Part shown: in pieces, positions 38,788 to 50,442 of the stretch
Layout: each line of letters opens with the position of its first letter
Position numbering within the stretch: position 1 is the first letter of the stretch
Origin: Kitasatospora paranensis
GTDB taxonomy: Bacteria > Actinomycetota > Actinomycetes > Streptomycetales > Streptomycetaceae
Direction: 5' to 3'
Assembly (NCBI RefSeq): GCF_039544005.1
Contig: NZ_BAABKV010000001.1
Coordinates: forward strand, 620,001 to 684,000
Length of the DNA stretch: 64,000 bases
Translations under genes and position numbers: made by a program
Notes under the pieces: model-generated
Seen by the model: only the letters and a program-made list of their open reading frames with translations
What the model was told of the DNA's origin: nothing
The model's database searches: none

Positions 38788-38904
38788 CGGCGCGGCAGCC
38801 CACGGACCACCGGGCCGTCCCCAGCCCCCGTCGGGACGGCCCGGTCCCCACCCTCGCACTGCGCTGAACGTCCCCCATCTCCGCCAGCCCTCCGAGGAGT
38901 TCCC

Positions 38905-40429
38905 GTGTCCACCACCCCCGCACCGGACGGCCGGGCAGCCGGCGACGGACCCGACTCCGTGCCGAACCTGCACCGCAGCCTCGGCCGCTTCGACATCATG
39001 GCCCTCGGCGTCGCCGCGGTGATCTCGGCCGACGTGATCGGCCAGATCGCCACCGGCGGCGGCGAGGCCGTCACCTGGACGGCCGCCCTGGCGCTGTTCT
39101 TCCTCGTCCCGTACGCGCTGCTCTTCGCCGAGACCGGCGCGGCGTTCCCGCAGGAGGGCGGCCCGTACGTGTGGGTCAGGCTCGCCTACGGCCGCACCGC
39201 CGCCGCGCTCACCACCCTGTTCTACTGGGTCACCAACCCGGTCTGGCTGGGCGGGTCGCTGGTCTTCGCGGCCGCCGGCGCCTGGGACGGCCACATCACC
39301 CGGCTCGGCAGCGGCACCGTCGCCGACTACACCTTCAAGCTGGTGTTCATCTGGGTCGCCATCCTCACCGCGGTGGTCTCCTCCGGCGCGGCAAGTGGAT
39401 CACCACGGTCGGCGCGATCGCCAAGGTCGTCGTCCTGCTGACGGTCACCGCGACCGCGCTGGTCTACGGCCTCCAGCACGGCTTCAAGGGCCTCACGGAC
39501 ACCGGTTTCAGACCCACCGCCGGCGGGTTCCTGGCGCTGGTGCCGATCCTGCTGTTCGCCTACGTGGGCTTCGAGGCCCCGAACGCCGCCGGCGAGGAGA
39601 TGCGCAACCCCCGGCGGGACGTCCCGGTCTCCATCGGGGTGTCCGGCGCCGTCGCCACCTGCTGCTACCTGCTGCCGGTGTTCGCGGTCCTCGCCGTCGT
39701 CCCGGCCGAGCGGATCACCGGCGTCGGCGGCTTCCTTGACGCCGCGTCCCTGGTGTTCGGCAGCTACGGCGCCGCCGGCCACGCGATGCTCGCCGTCACC
39801 AGCGCCCTGTTCGTCCTCGTGCTGATGACCCAGGGCAGTGCCTGGATGATCGTCAGCGACCGCATGCAGGCCATGGCCGCCGCGGACGGCGGGTTCTTCA
39901 GCCGCTCCCTGGGCGCCTTCCACCCGCGCCTGGGCACACCCGTCCGGATGAACCTCGTCTCCGGCGTCACCGCGACCGCCTTCATGCTGGCCGCCACCCT
40001 GCTGGTCGACGGCAGCGCGGCGGCCGTCTTCAAGGTCGTCCTCACGGTGGCCGTCACCACGCTGCTGCTGTCCTACCTGGTCGTCGTCCCCGCCCTGGGC
40101 ACGCTGCGCAGGAACCACCCGGACGTGCAGCGCCCGTACCGGGTGCCGTTCGGCCGCTGGGGGTTCCGGATCAGCCTCGGCCTGGTCTACGCGTGGATCG
40201 CCCTCGGGTCCTGGATCGCCCTCTTCCCGGGCGTCCTGGAACACGCGCTGGGCGTCGGCTACGACTTCGCCGGTACCTGGGGCGTGTCGCGCACCGTCTT
40301 CGAGACCTTCACCCTGGGCACGGTGGCCGTGCTGCTCGCGCTCGGCGTCGCAGGCCGCGCCGTCGCGGTGCGCGCCGACCGCCGCACTCCGCCGGCACCG
40401 GTGACCGAGATCCTCCCGGAGTACCAGGC

Positions 40430-40433
<4 letters not shown>
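38905..40433 (+). CDS. APC-family amino acid/polyamine permease, frame-shifted
   Basis: GTG 38905, GAGGAG upstream. About 12 membrane helices after repair; starts LHRSLGRFDIMALGVAAVIS, has ISADVIGQIATGGGEAVTWT, VPYALLFAETGAAFPQEGGPY and later LLFAYVGFEAPNAAGEEMRN. The break at 39390-39391 needs one G to join VVSSGA to GKWITTVGAIAK. The glutamate/GABA antiporter-like branch of APC fits best. Its TGA overlaps the aspartase ATG, so uptake and deamination genes are coupled. Confidence 0.86.
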
Positions 40434-41856
<1,423 letters not shown>

Positions 41857-41929
41857 CGGCGCCGGCTCCTGGACCGCCGCACCCGTTGCGCGGACCAGGA
41901 GCCGGCAGGCTGCGGCCGGGCCCGTGCGG

Positions 41930-42507
41930 TCACGGCCCCCGTCGTCCGGGACGAGGTCGATCCCGTAGTCGCCGAGCCAGGAGACCAGGTCGGCGCGGCC
42001 GGCGCGGACGAGTCGCCCGCCGGTGAAGCGCGGATCGGCCGTCACCTCGGCGACGATGTCCGCAGGCGGCTCGAAGGCCGCCGTCTCCTCGTCCGTGCCG
42101 AACTCCGCCTCCGCCAGGACCAGACCGTGCAGCGGCGGATCGAAGACGTCGAAGCCCAGGGGAGGGACGCTCAGGCGCGTCTTGGTCAGCACCAGGGCGG
42201 GCAGCGTGGCGAAGACGTCGTACTCGGCCCGGGACAGGTACGTGTTGGTGATCGTCCCCTGCACGGGGCCCGGCCGGGCGGCGGGCACCTTCTGGGTGAG
42301 CTTGAACTCGGTCCGGACGGGAGCCGCCCGGTCCACCCGGCGCAGACGCAGCCGGGTGCCCGTCAGATACCGATCGGTGATCCGCCGCACTTCCCGGACG
42401 GACGAGGCCGGCGGCGGACCGGCCATCAGGAAGCGCCGCTCCCGCTCCACCAGGGCGTACTTCCCCGCGCGGTCCTGGGAGCCGTCGTCATGGTCTGGCG
42501 TGGGCAC
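41930..42507 (-). CDS. CYTH-domain protein, frame-shifted near stop
   Basis: Start GTG 42507 after GGAAGG. CYTH marks: YALVERERRFLMAGPP (ExExR), RRITDRYLTGTRLRLRRVDR, TEFKLTQKVPA, and LVLAEAEFGTDEETAAFEPP. CYTH proteins bind phosphorylated ligands, with triphosphatase or cyclase activities. As given, the frame runs on through the aspartase 3-prime end; adding one G at 41936-41940 (CCCCC in plus) gives ...PDDGGP and a stop at 41930, a normal ~193-residue product. Confidence 0.82.
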
Positions 42508-42840
42508 GGGCGCGCCTTCCCGGCCCACACGGAAACGCGGGCCTTCCTCGGTGACCGTCAAAGGATCACACGACACGAAGGCCCGCTGCCACGCCCGAGG
42601 CCGATCCGCCGGCCGTGGAAAGCAGGCGGCCGACGCGCGCCCGCCGCATCGGCCGTCCATGGACTCCCTGGGGCTCGACGGCAACCGCCTGCTCGTCGAC
42701 CGGTTCTGTGGACCCGAAGCACCGGGATCTGCTTGCTTCACCACCCACGTTCCTGACACAACCCGCTGAGCACTCCTCGGGAGCAGGCGGCCACAGCAGG
42801 GCCACCCGCTCCCCGGTCGTCCCGGCGATCGGCTACCGGG
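42508..42840. other. Intergenic stretch between the CYTH and flavin monooxygenase genes
   Basis: No gene recognised. A short plus-strand frame from ATG 42659 reads MDSLGLDGNRLLVDRF and stops at 42769, but has no ribosome-binding site or recognised match. It may hold the CYTH promoter. Confidence 0.35.
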
Positions 42841-44115
42841 TTATCCGGCTGCCCCGCCCGGTCGGTCGGCGGTGCCGTGGGCGAGGTAGCCACGCTGGGT
42901 GGTGATGTGGTCGGCGACGTACGCGGCATCGTGCCAGACACCCCAGATGAAGCTCGACCCGCGGCGGGACTGCCACGGCAGGCCCAGGAAGTAGACGCCG
43001 GGCTCGGTGGAGACTCCCCGTCGCTGGTCCGGCCGGCCGTTCTCGTCGAACGCGTCGACGTCGAGCCAGCTGTGGTCGGTGGCGTAGCCGGTCGCCCAGA
43101 CGATCGAGGTGACACCGGCCCCGGCCAGGTCGAGCTCCAGGACGGGGCGGGCGACGCAGTCCGGCTCCGGTCCGAGGATGTGGGCCGCCGGCTCCTCGGG
43201 GAGGTCCAGCCCGTTGCGCTCGACGTACGCGTCGGCCGCCCGGAGGAGTTCGAGGTACTTGCTGTCGCCGAGCGCGATGTTCGCGGCGAGATCCGGGGCG
43301 AAGCGCAGCACGCCGTCGTCGTAGGACGTGGTCAGACCGACGAGCTCGATGCCCTCGGCGGCCAGGGCCCGGAAGTCGACGGTGTGGCCGCCCCGGGCTC
43401 CGCTGACCGCGATGGTGACGTGGTCGGCACCCTGCGGGGGCGTCTGGGCGTCCCAGAGCCCGAGCACGCCGAGCCACCAGCAGAAGTCCCGCCCGCGGTA
43501 CTCGCGGGGAGGGCGGTCGTGGGGGCCGACGGAGAGCAGGACCCGCCGACCGGACCGGCGCAGCTCGTCCGCGATCTGGACGCCCGAGGAGCCGCTGCCG
43601 ACCACGAGGACGGCGCCGTCGGGCAGTTGCTGCGGATTGCGGTACTCGTTGGAGTGGATCTGCACGGGGACGGCACCGGCCGGGACGATGGGCGGGATCA
43701 CCGGCCGCTGGAACGGCCCGGTCGCGGCCACGACGAAGCGCGCGTCGATCACGCCTTCCGAGGTCTCGACCCGAAATCCGGGCCGACCGGCGTGCCTGCG
43801 GACGGAGGTCACCTCGACACCGCACCGGATCGGGGCGCCGATCTTCTCCGCGTACGCGGAGAAGTAGTCCGCGACCCTGTCCTTCGAGGCGAAGGCATCG
43901 GGGTCGATGTCGGAGAACTCCAGCCCCGGGAACCGGTCGTGCCACGCGGGCCCGTTCGCGACCAGGGAGTCCCACCGCTCCGAACGCCACCGCTCGGCGA
44001 CCCGGTGCCGCTCCAGGACGACATGCGGAATGCCGTGGGCTCCCAGGTGCTCGCTCATCGCCACACCCGCCTGGCCCGCCCCGACGACGACGACGTCGGT
44101 CTCTTCACTGGGCAT
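42841..44115 (-). CDS. Flavin-containing monooxygenase
   Basis: 424 residues from ATG 44115, GGAGG six bases upstream. FAD motif DVVVVGAGQAGVAMSEHLG, NADPH motif DGAVLVVGSGSSGVQIADEL and an ATGY near the C-terminus (VWATGYATDHSWLD). This is the CzcO/YUCCA-type single-component flavin monooxygenase or N-hydroxylase group. Follows the alpha/beta hydrolase gene on the same strand; with the AraC regulator it may form an inducible oxidation-hydrolysis unit. Confidence 0.88.
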   Translation of the reverse strand: MPSEETDVVVVGAGQAGVAMSEHLGAHGIPHVVLERHRVAERWRSERWDSLVANGPAWHDRFPGLEFSDIDPDAFASKDRVADYFSAYAEKIGAPIRCGVEVTSVRRHAGRPGFRVETSEGVIDARFVVAATGPFQRPVIPPIVPAGAVPVQIHSNEYRNPQQLPDGAVLVVGSGSSGVQIADELRRSGRRVLLSVGPHDRPPREYRGRDFCWWLGVLGLWDAQTPPQGADHVTIAVSGARGGHTVDFRALAAEGIELVGLTTSYDDGVLRFAPDLAANIALGDSKYLELLRAADAYVERNGLDLPEEPAAHILGPEPDCVARPVLELDLAGAGVTSIVWATGYATDHSWLDVDAFDENGRPDQRRGVSTEPGVYFLGLPWQSRRGSSFIWGVWHDAAYVADHITTQRGYLAHGTADRPGGAAG

Positions 44116-44224
44116 TGCAACCTCCACTCAGGCGGTAGTCCATCCGGTGTCGCGACGACTGTTGCTACCGCATGAGAAATCCTCGGGCGAGGCGGTAATT
44201 CTGTCTAATAGACGTTTTTGTTGT

Positions 44225-44249
44225 AGGTGATCTGATTTCCAGATCACCT
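44225..44249. promoter_or_regulatory. Perfect 10-bp inverted repeat spanning the hydrolase stop codon
   Basis: AGGTGATCTG, five bases, CAGATCACCT. The arm contains the hydrolase stop codon, and the surroundings are unusually AT-rich (TTTTTG at 44215-44220). No T tract follows on the minus strand, so it is either a read-through-limiting hairpin between hydrolase and monooxygenase or a regulator site. Confidence 0.5.
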
Positions 44250-44924
44250 CTGGTGCGGCGCACCGAGGAGCAGGGCGGCGACCGCCTCGGGGTCCTCGTG
44301 CATGGCGTCGTGGCCGGTCGGGAGGTCGTGGACCTGCCACGCGGGATCGGCGCGGAGCCGGGTGCGGAGTGCGGCGAACGGCGTCCGGTCCTCCCATCCC
44401 GAGCAGTAGACGAACTCCCGGCGGGGAATGCGGGCGGGCGGGTCGGAGAGCCGGATCGTCTGCAGGAACGAGGCGAGGGGATGGGGACGGCGGCGGGGAT
44501 CGCCGCCGTCCGGCGGTCGGACGGCGTAGCCGGTGGCCGCGGCCCCGGCAGCGAACACCTCCCGGAAGTGCTCGTTCGTCGAGGACCAGCACGACTCGCC
44601 GTCGCGCGGCACGTAGGCGTCCAGGTGCACCAGTCGCGAGACGCGGCCGCCGGCGCGATCGGCCGCGGCGGCGACCACCATCCCGGCGTAGCTGTGGCCG
44701 ACCAGTGTCACGTCGGTGAGGCGGGCACGATCGAGGAGCCGCAGGACGTCCTCCGCGTGCGTGTCGAGATTGGCGGCCGCGACCGTCGCGCGGTCGTCGT
44801 CCGGCCGCAGACCGGTCAGGGTCAGGGCATGCACCGTGTGCCCGGCACGCTCCAGCAGCGGAACCACCGCCTCGAACGACCAGGAGCCCTTCCACGCGCC
44901 GGGTACCAGAACGAATGTCGCCAT
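44244..44924 (-). CDS. Alpha/beta hydrolase
   Basis: 226 residues from ATG 44924, AAGGAG upstream. Starts ATFVLVPGAWKGSWSFEAVV, with nucleophile elbow LVGHSYAGMVVAAAADRAG and catalytic His in LPTGHDAMHEDPEAVAALLL. Salicylate esterase/MES-like group within the alpha/beta hydrolase fold. Divergent from the AraC regulator at 45076; upstream of the monooxygenase. Substrate unknown. Confidence 0.88.
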   Translation of the reverse strand: MATFVLVPGAWKGSWSFEAVVPLLERAGHTVHALTLTGLRPDDDRATVAAANLDTHAEDVLRLLDRARLTDVTLVGHSYAGMVVAAAADRAGGRVSRLVHLDAYVPRDGESCWSSTNEHFREVFAAGAAATGYAVRPPDGGDPRRRPHPLASFLQTIRLSDPPARIPRREFVYCSGWEDRTPFAALRTRLRADPAWQVHDLPTGHDAMHEDPEAVAALLLGAPHQR

Positions 44925-45075
44925 GTGCCGCTCCTTCTCTCGGGACGCGGCACCGGGGCACGCTGCCGCGACGGCATGGGTCCGGCCGGGGCGATTCCCC
45001 GGCCGGAGGCCACTCCGCATGGAAGGTAGTGTCACCGGCTCAAGGTGTGGCTCGTTAGCGCCAGGAGGCCAACTG

Positions 45076-45891
45076 ATGCCCGTTCACGGCCAATCCCGCC
45101 CGGCCGCGGGTGTGACCTCACAGACGTGGCCGTCCGGCGGCCGCCACCTCTGGCCGTCCGGCGGAACCAGCACGGTGCAGTCGCACGCACGGGGACACCT
45201 GGTCTACGCGGCCGGCGGCGTCCTGGCCGTCCGCACCGAGCGCGGCACCTCGATCGTCCCCGCCGACCGGGTCGCCTGGACCCCTGCCGGATGCACGCAC
45301 CAGCACCGCGCCCACGGCGACACCGACATGCGGATCGTCTTTCTCCCGCCGTCCCTCGCCCGGCGCGTACCGGGCCAGCCGGCCGTGTTCCTGGCCTCCG
45401 GCCTCGCCCGCGAGGTCCTGCTCGCCCTGACCCGTCCCGGTCAGGACGGCGACGCCGGGCCCGACCACAGCCGCTCGGCGCGCCTGCGCCTGCTCCGGGT
45501 CCTCGTCGACGAACTCCGCGAGGCGCCCGAACAACCACTGCACCTGCCGGAGCCACGGGACGACCGGCTGCGGGCCATCGCCCGGATCCTGTACGAGACG
45601 CCGGCGGACAACGCCACGCTGGCCGAGCTCGGCAAGGCGGTCGGGGCCGGCACCCGGACCCTCAGCCGGCTCTTCCGCAGCGAGCTCGGCATGACGTTCC
45701 ACGAGTGGCGCACCCAACTGCGCATCCACCACGCGCTCGTGCTCCTCGCCGACGGCCACGACGCCACCCGGACGGCCTACGCCTGCGGATGGGCCAACCC
45801 CAGCGGCTTCATCGCGGCGTTCACCGACGTCATGGGAACGACCCCGGGCCGCTACCGGACCGGTCACCGGGCCCCCGGCCACGCATCCTGA
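45076..45891 (+). CDS. AraC-family transcriptional regulator
   Basis: 271 residues from ATG 45076 with CAGGAGG upstream. A cupin-like N-terminal ligand domain (HLVYAAGGVLAVRTERGTSI, VPADRVAWTPAGCTHQHRA) and C-terminal double HTH: TLAELGKAVGAGTRTLSRLF, ELGMTFHEWRTQLRIHHALV and GWANPSGFIAAFTDVMGTTP. Probably controls the divergent hydrolase and monooxygenase. Confidence 0.92.
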   Translation: MPVHGQSRPAAGVTSQTWPSGGRHLWPSGGTSTVQSHARGHLVYAAGGVLAVRTERGTSIVPADRVAWTPAGCTHQHRAHGDTDMRIVFLPPSLARRVPGQPAVFLASGLAREVLLALTRPGQDGDAGPDHSRSARLRLLRVLVDELREAPEQPLHLPEPRDDRLRAIARILYETPADNATLAELGKAVGAGTRTLSRLFRSELGMTFHEWRTQLRIHHALVLLADGHDATRTAYACGWANPSGFIAAFTDVMGTTPGRYRTGHRAPGHAS

Positions 45892-46045
45892 CCTCCGAGG
45901 GCGGTCATGCCCCCGGAGTGACGGCGGCGGCCGGCCCGGATCCGTCCGGCCCGGTGACGGCTCGGCGACACGGCCCGATGGACGGCCTGGGCCCGCCCGG
46001 CGGCTCCCGGGCGGGCAGGCCGGGCGGGCAGGCCGGCCGTGCGGA

Positions 46046-46825
46046 CTACATCGGGGTGGGCTTGATCATCGCGAACGGGGCGCCCTGCGGGTCGGCGACC
46101 ACGGCCATCCGGCCGGCCGCCATGTCGAACGGCGGGGCGAGGACGGTGCCGCCGCGCTTGACCAGGGCGTCCACGGTGGAGTCCGTGTCGTCGACCGCGA
46201 AGTAGGTCAGCCAGTGCGCCGGCGTGCCGGGCGGGTCGTTGGCGAGCAGCGTCACCCCGCCGACCGCGCGGCCGCCGACCCGCAGCTCCCAGTAGGAGTC
46301 GGCGCCCTCCATCGGCTCGATCTCGATGCCGAACGCTTCCCCGTAGAAGCCGGTGGCACCGGGGACGTCGTTGGTGTGCAGCTCGTTCCAGGTCAGCGCG
46401 CCGGCCTCGTTGACCACCTTGGCGCCGAAGAACTCGCCGGGCTGCCAGACACCGAAGACCGCGCCCTGCGGGTCCGCGGCGATCAGCATCCGGCCGAGGT
46501 TGCCGACGTCCATCACCGGGGCGAGCAGGGTGCCGCCCGCGCCGACGATGGCGTCCTGGGTGGCCTGGGCGTCCGTGCTGGCCAGGTAGCTCGTCCAGAC
46601 GGTGGGCGGGGTGGGCATGCCCTCGGGGGCCATCGCCGGACCGATGCCGGCCACGGCCTTGCCGTTCAGCTCACAGACCGCGTACCCGCCGAACTCGGCC
46701 GGGCCGGGCTGCCCCTGCCAGCCGAACAGGTCGCGGTAGACGTCCAGCGCGGCCTGCTGGTCCTTCGCCATCAGATCGACCCAACATGGCGTGCCGGTCG
46801 CGTACGGGGTGGTGACTTCGGGCAT
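46046..46825 (-). CDS. Two-domain VOC-family protein
   Basis: 259 residues from ATG 46825, AAGGAG upstream. Two glyoxalase/bleomycin-resistance-like halves: GTPCWVDLMAKDQQAALDVY with FGWQGQPGP, and LTWNELHTNDVPGATGFYG. Each half ends in a PQGA motif (ADPQGAVFGVWQ, ADPQGAPFAMIKP), supporting duplication. CFP-30B/hydroxylase-like Streptomyces proteins of this build have no firm function. Confidence 0.88.
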   Translation of the reverse strand: MPEVTTPYATGTPCWVDLMAKDQQAALDVYRDLFGWQGQPGPAEFGGYAVCELNGKAVAGIGPAMAPEGMPTPPTVWTSYLASTDAQATQDAIVGAGGTLLAPVMDVGNLGRMLIAADPQGAVFGVWQPGEFFGAKVVNEAGALTWNELHTNDVPGATGFYGEAFGIEIEPMEGADSYWELRVGGRAVGGVTLLANDPPGTPAHWLTYFAVDDTDSTVDALVKRGGTVLAPPFDMAAGRMAVVADPQGAPFAMIKPTPM

Positions 46826-47036
46826 CGCTCGCTCCTTGTCGTGAGGTCCGTCCGTCACTCTTGCGGCGCCGACCGGTGACCGCCATCCGACACGCCGTCA
46901 GCCCCGTGGCAGGTGGGGGAGGCTCTTCGGCGGGGCGTGCGCGTGCCGCCGGACACGACGGCGCGGCACCCCACCCGGACGGCCGAACGGACCTTCCGGG
47001 CCGTCGGAGCCGCCGAGCCGTCGGCACGGCGCCGCA

Positions 47037-47771
47037 TCAGGGGGCGGGGAGGGCCCGGACGTCCAGCCGGTGCTCGACGGCGGCGTCACCGTCGCGGGTG
47101 ACCAGATAGGCGCCCTTGCCGGAGCGTTCGGCGACGGCCTCGACCAGCTCGGTGCCCCGGTAGACGAGACCGACACCGTCGTCGGTGCAGTGCGTGGTGG
47201 GCAGGGTGCCGTCCGCGACGAGGCGGTGGACCAGCGGGCGGCGGCCCGGGTCCACGTCGTAGTGCACGCCGTTGCCGTAGGGCAGGAAGCCGAGGGCGTC
47301 GGTGATCGGCTGCAGCTCGGGCCCGAAGGAGTCGGTGGTGCCGCCGCGGAACCAGCAGATCGAGCCGGCGCTCACCCCGCTCAGCACCACGCCCGCCTCC
47401 CACGCCCGCCGCAGGATCGCGTCCAGCCCGTGCACCCGCCAGACCGCCAGCAGGTTGGCGACCGAGCCGCCCATCACCCAGACCACGTCCTGCTCCAGCA
47501 CGGTCGCCTCGACGTCCTCGTGGTTGGGCCGCGGGAACAGGTGGAGCGGGGTCAGGTCGAACCCGGCGATCCGGGCGGCCTCCGTCATCCGGGAGGTGAA
47601 GTGCTCGGCGTCGCCGATGGCCGTACCGACGTACATCACCCGGGGTCGGCGACCGTGGGCGCCGGACAGATCGACGGCGTGGTGCACCAGGGCGTCGAAC
47701 TCGACCATGGTGCGGGCTCCGGCGCGGTGTCCGCCCGAGGTGGCGAGGATGGTGGGCTCAGAGGCAGGCAT
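47037..47771 (-). CDS. Peptidase E-like S51 serine peptidase
   Basis: 244 residues from ATG 47771. The nucleophile motif GVVLSGVSAGSICWFRGG matches peptidase E (Ser in SAGS), preceded by VVWVMGGSVANLLAVW. Dipeptidase E cleaves Asp-Xaa; relatives include cyanophycinase. A cytosolic peptidase with no signal peptide. Nothing adjacent suggests a particular substrate. Confidence 0.88.
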   Translation of the reverse strand: MPASEPTILATSGGHRAGARTMVEFDALVHHAVDLSGAHGRRPRVMYVGTAIGDAEHFTSRMTEAARIAGFDLTPLHLFPRPNHEDVEATVLEQDVVWVMGGSVANLLAVWRVHGLDAILRRAWEAGVVLSGVSAGSICWFRGGTTDSFGPELQPITDALGFLPYGNGVHYDVDPGRRPLVHRLVADGTLPTTHCTDDGVGLVYRGTELVEAVAERSGKGAYLVTRDGDAAVEHRLDVRALPAP

Positions 47772-47836
47772 GGCACGCGATCCTACGGCCTGCCCCCTGC
47801 CCGACCAGCAGGCGCCCTCCCCTGTGCGCGGGACGC

Positions 47837-48786
47837 TCAGCGATTCCGGCCGAGCAGGTCGGTGAGATCCGCGAAGAGCCGTTCTCCCGCCGCAGCGGTG
47901 GCCGGCGAGAGGGTGTCGAGGGTGAGGAATCCATGGATCATTCCTGCCTCGCAACGGTGGACGACCGGAACGTTCGCGGCGGCCAACCGGGCGGCATAGG
48001 CATCGCCCTCGTCACGGAGCGGGTCGTGCTCCGCAGTGATCACCACGGTGGGCGGGAGCCCGCCGAGATCGGCGGCGAACAGCGGGCTGATCCCGGGGTC
48101 GGCCCGCCGGGACGGGTCCGGGACCCATTGCTCGGCCCCCCACGCGACGTCGTCGGCCGCCAGGCCCCAGCCCGCGGCCTTCGACCGTGCGCTGGGGCAG
48201 GAGAGCGTCAGATCGGTGTTGGGGTACGCCAGGATCTGGGCGGCCGGCAGCGGCCCGCCCTCGTCGCGCAGACGCAGGCAGGCGAGCGCGGCCAGGTTCC
48301 CGCCGGAGCTGTCACCCATGACCACGATCGGGCCGGCAGTCCCGGTGCCGGAATCCCCGCCGGCGACCGCCCATCGGACGACCTCCACGCAGTCGTCGAC
48401 GGCAGCCGGCCACGGATGCTCCGGAGCCCGGCGGAAGTCGACGCTCAGCACCGCCGCACCGGTCCTGAACGCCAATCGGCGGCACAACCGATCGTGCGAC
48501 TCCAGATCGCCGATCGTCCACATCCCGCCGTGCAGGAACACCACCAGCGGCCCGCAGGCCGCCGAGGGCCGGTAGAGACGGACCCCCACGGCAGCCGGAC
48601 CGATCGTCAGATCATCGACGTGGGCGATCTCGGGGCCGCGGGGCCGGGCGTCGACACGGAGACGCTGGGCGCGCCGCAGCTCCGCCGCGCCCACGGCACG
48701 GGCCGGAGGTCGGGGTCCTGTCGGACTGCCTCGACGAAGGCGGTCAGTTCGGCATCGGCGAGCGAAGGATCGATCGATTCGGCCAT
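47837..48786 (-). CDS. HSL-type alpha/beta hydrolase, frame-shifted near N-terminus
   Basis: Oxyanion motif VVFLHGGMWTIGDLESHDRL, nucleophile VVMGDSSGGNLAALACLRL, and acid/base segments VITAEHDPLRDEGDAYA and GMIHGFLTL, as in hormone-sensitive-lipase-like esterases. The first ~25 residues (MAESIDPSLADAELTAFVEA) are in another frame; the junction near 48697 fits one lost base. About 315 residues repaired. Start ATG 48786 chosen, GTG 48795 possible; no clear ribosome-binding site. Confidence 0.83.
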
Positions 48787-48889
48787 GCGGGCCACGATGC
48801 CACATCGATCCTGACACCCCGACCCGGGGCCGCCTCCCCGGAGGGCAACTCCCCGAGAGCAGACCGATCTGACGATGCGTCGACGTGGG

Positions 48890-49852
48890 TCACCGGCCGA
48901 CGGCGGCGGCGAGGCCCCGGCCCGCCTTGTGGGCGAGTCCTCGGACGATCATGCCGAGCTGTGCGGAGGTGCACGGCCCGTTGAAGAGGATGAAGTCGTC
49001 GAAGACGTGGACCCCGGGCCGGTCGGCGACGGCGTGTGCCGCGTCCCGTACCGCCACCAACTGCTCCACCGTCATCTGCGGTTCGCGCTCGCCCGGCTGG
49101 TAACGCGCCCCGAGCGGGAAGTCCTTGCCCGGGCGGTCGGTGAGCTCGACATGGCAGCCCAGCACGTGGGTGACCTGCCTGCTCCGGGTGAAGTCCACCA
49201 GCCGATCCAGCGTCGCGGTGAACTCCGCGAAGTCGAAGGCGTAGAGCCGGCCCGGGTAGACGGTGTCACCGGTGAGCAGGATGCCCGTCCACGGATCGTG
49301 AATGGTGACGGCGGCCTTGTGGTGGCCCGGAGAGCCGATCACCTCCAGCACGCGGCCGCCGAGGTCGAACACGACGGTCTCCTGCGGCCAGGAGGTGAAG
49401 CCGAAGAACTCCTGGACCGCCTCCGCCTCCCTGGCCACCACCGTGGTGGCCGGCCGGTCGGCGAACTGCGCGTCGGCGGCGACGTGGTCGCCGTGCCCGT
49501 GCGTGTGGGCCACGACCAACTCGTAGTCCGGGCGCGGGTGCTCGCGCAGCCAGGTGTCCACCAGCGCATCGACGGTCGTCCGCAGCGGGAACCGGGCCGG
49601 GTCGGCCGTGGCCCCGGTGTCCAGCAGCAGGGCACGCTCGTTGCCGAAGAGCAGGTAGAGGAAGGGCGCCTCGTAGCTGACGCTCTTGCTCTGGCGCAGG
49701 ACGAAGGTGTGCTCATCGTAGGCGTGCACCTGGATGAGCGGCTCGGCGTCGGCCCGCCGCGACCGCACGCCGTGGTTCCAGCGCACGTCGAGGCTTCCGG
49801 CGATCGGCGCACTACCGGTGAAGTCGATCGGCGTGGTGGTGTCAGCAGTCAT
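48890..49852 (-). CDS. Metallo-beta-lactamase-fold hydrolase, paralogue 1
   Basis: 320 residues from ATG 49852. Metal ligands are in AHTHGHGDHVAADAQF, IGSPGHHKAAVTIHD, GDTVYPGRLY and LGCHVELTDRP. Very like the gene at 51607 over its whole length (shared VHAYDEHTFVLRQ and DTGATA). Overlaps the end of the ArsR gene by 11 bases, so co-transcribed with it. Substrate unknown. Confidence 0.88.
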   Translation of the reverse strand: MTADTTTPIDFTGSAPIAGSLDVRWNHGVRSRRADAEPLIQVHAYDEHTFVLRQSKSVSYEAPFLYLLFGNERALLLDTGATADPARFPLRTTVDALVDTWLREHPRPDYELVVAHTHGHGDHVAADAQFADRPATTVVAREAEAVQEFFGFTSWPQETVVFDLGGRVLEVIGSPGHHKAAVTIHDPWTGILLTGDTVYPGRLYAFDFAEFTATLDRLVDFTRSRQVTHVLGCHVELTDRPGKDFPLGARYQPGEREPQMTVEQLVAVRDAAHAVADRPGVHVFDDFILFNGPCTSAQLGMIVRGLAHKAGRGLAAAVGR

Positions 49853-50441
49853 CGGTGTTCTCCCCCAGGTCCGTGTCGGCCAGCGGCGATGCCGCCATGA
49901 AGTACCGGACGTGCCGCCGGTCGGCGACGGGTGCATCCGGCTCGGCGCCCGGAACGGCCTCGGCCGCGTCCCGCGCCAGGTACGGGGCGAGGATCGCCCG
50001 CCACTGCGCCTTGATCTCGGCGGCCTCGGCAGCCGTGACCCGCACGGTGGCCGCCATCCCCCGGGCCGCGTCCCGCCACTCGGTGTCTTCGCCGGGCGAG
50101 CGGTCCACCCAGTCGAGCACCCGGGCGGCCTCGCGCTCGACCACCACCCGGCTCAGCTGCTGCACCACCAGCGGATCGACCTGCCCGCTGCCGGCCAACA
50201 GCATCTGCCGGTCGACGACCTGCCAGCGCCGCTCGCGCCGGTCACTGCCCGGCCCGGCCTCCTCGACGTAGCCGTACTTCGCCAGATGGCGCAGGTGGAA
50301 CGAACAGCTGGCCTGGGACACGCCCAGCAGCCGCCCGCAGGTGGCCGCCGTGGCCGGCCCGATCCTGCCGAGTGTCTCCAGCAGATCCAGCCGGGTCGGG
50401 TGAGCCAGGGCGCGAATCGCCTTGGGATCGCTCAGTCGCAT
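49842..50441 (-). CDS. ArsR-family transcriptional regulator
   Basis: 199 residues from ATG 50441. Winged helix near the N-terminus: DPKAIRALAHPTRLDLLETL, CGRLLGVSQASCSFHLRHLA, with a C-terminal helical extension of ~100 residues that ArsR-like regulators of non-metal ligands often have; no CxC metal motif of SmtB type. First gene of an operon with the metallo-beta-lactamase. An inverted repeat at 50443-50462 touches its start. Confidence 0.88.
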   Translation of the reverse strand: MRLSDPKAIRALAHPTRLDLLETLGRIGPATAATCGRLLGVSQASCSFHLRHLAKYGYVEEAGPGSDRRERRWQVVDRQMLLAGSGQVDPLVVQQLSRVVVEREAARVLDWVDRSPGEDTEWRDAARGMAATVRVTAAEAAEIKAQWRAILAPYLARDAAEAVPGAEPDAPVADRRHVRYFMAASPLADTDLGENTDDC

Positions 50442-50442
50442 A

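Noticed and set aside
44225..44249. Intrinsic terminator for the hydrolase gene
   Set aside because: No T tract follows on the minus strand.
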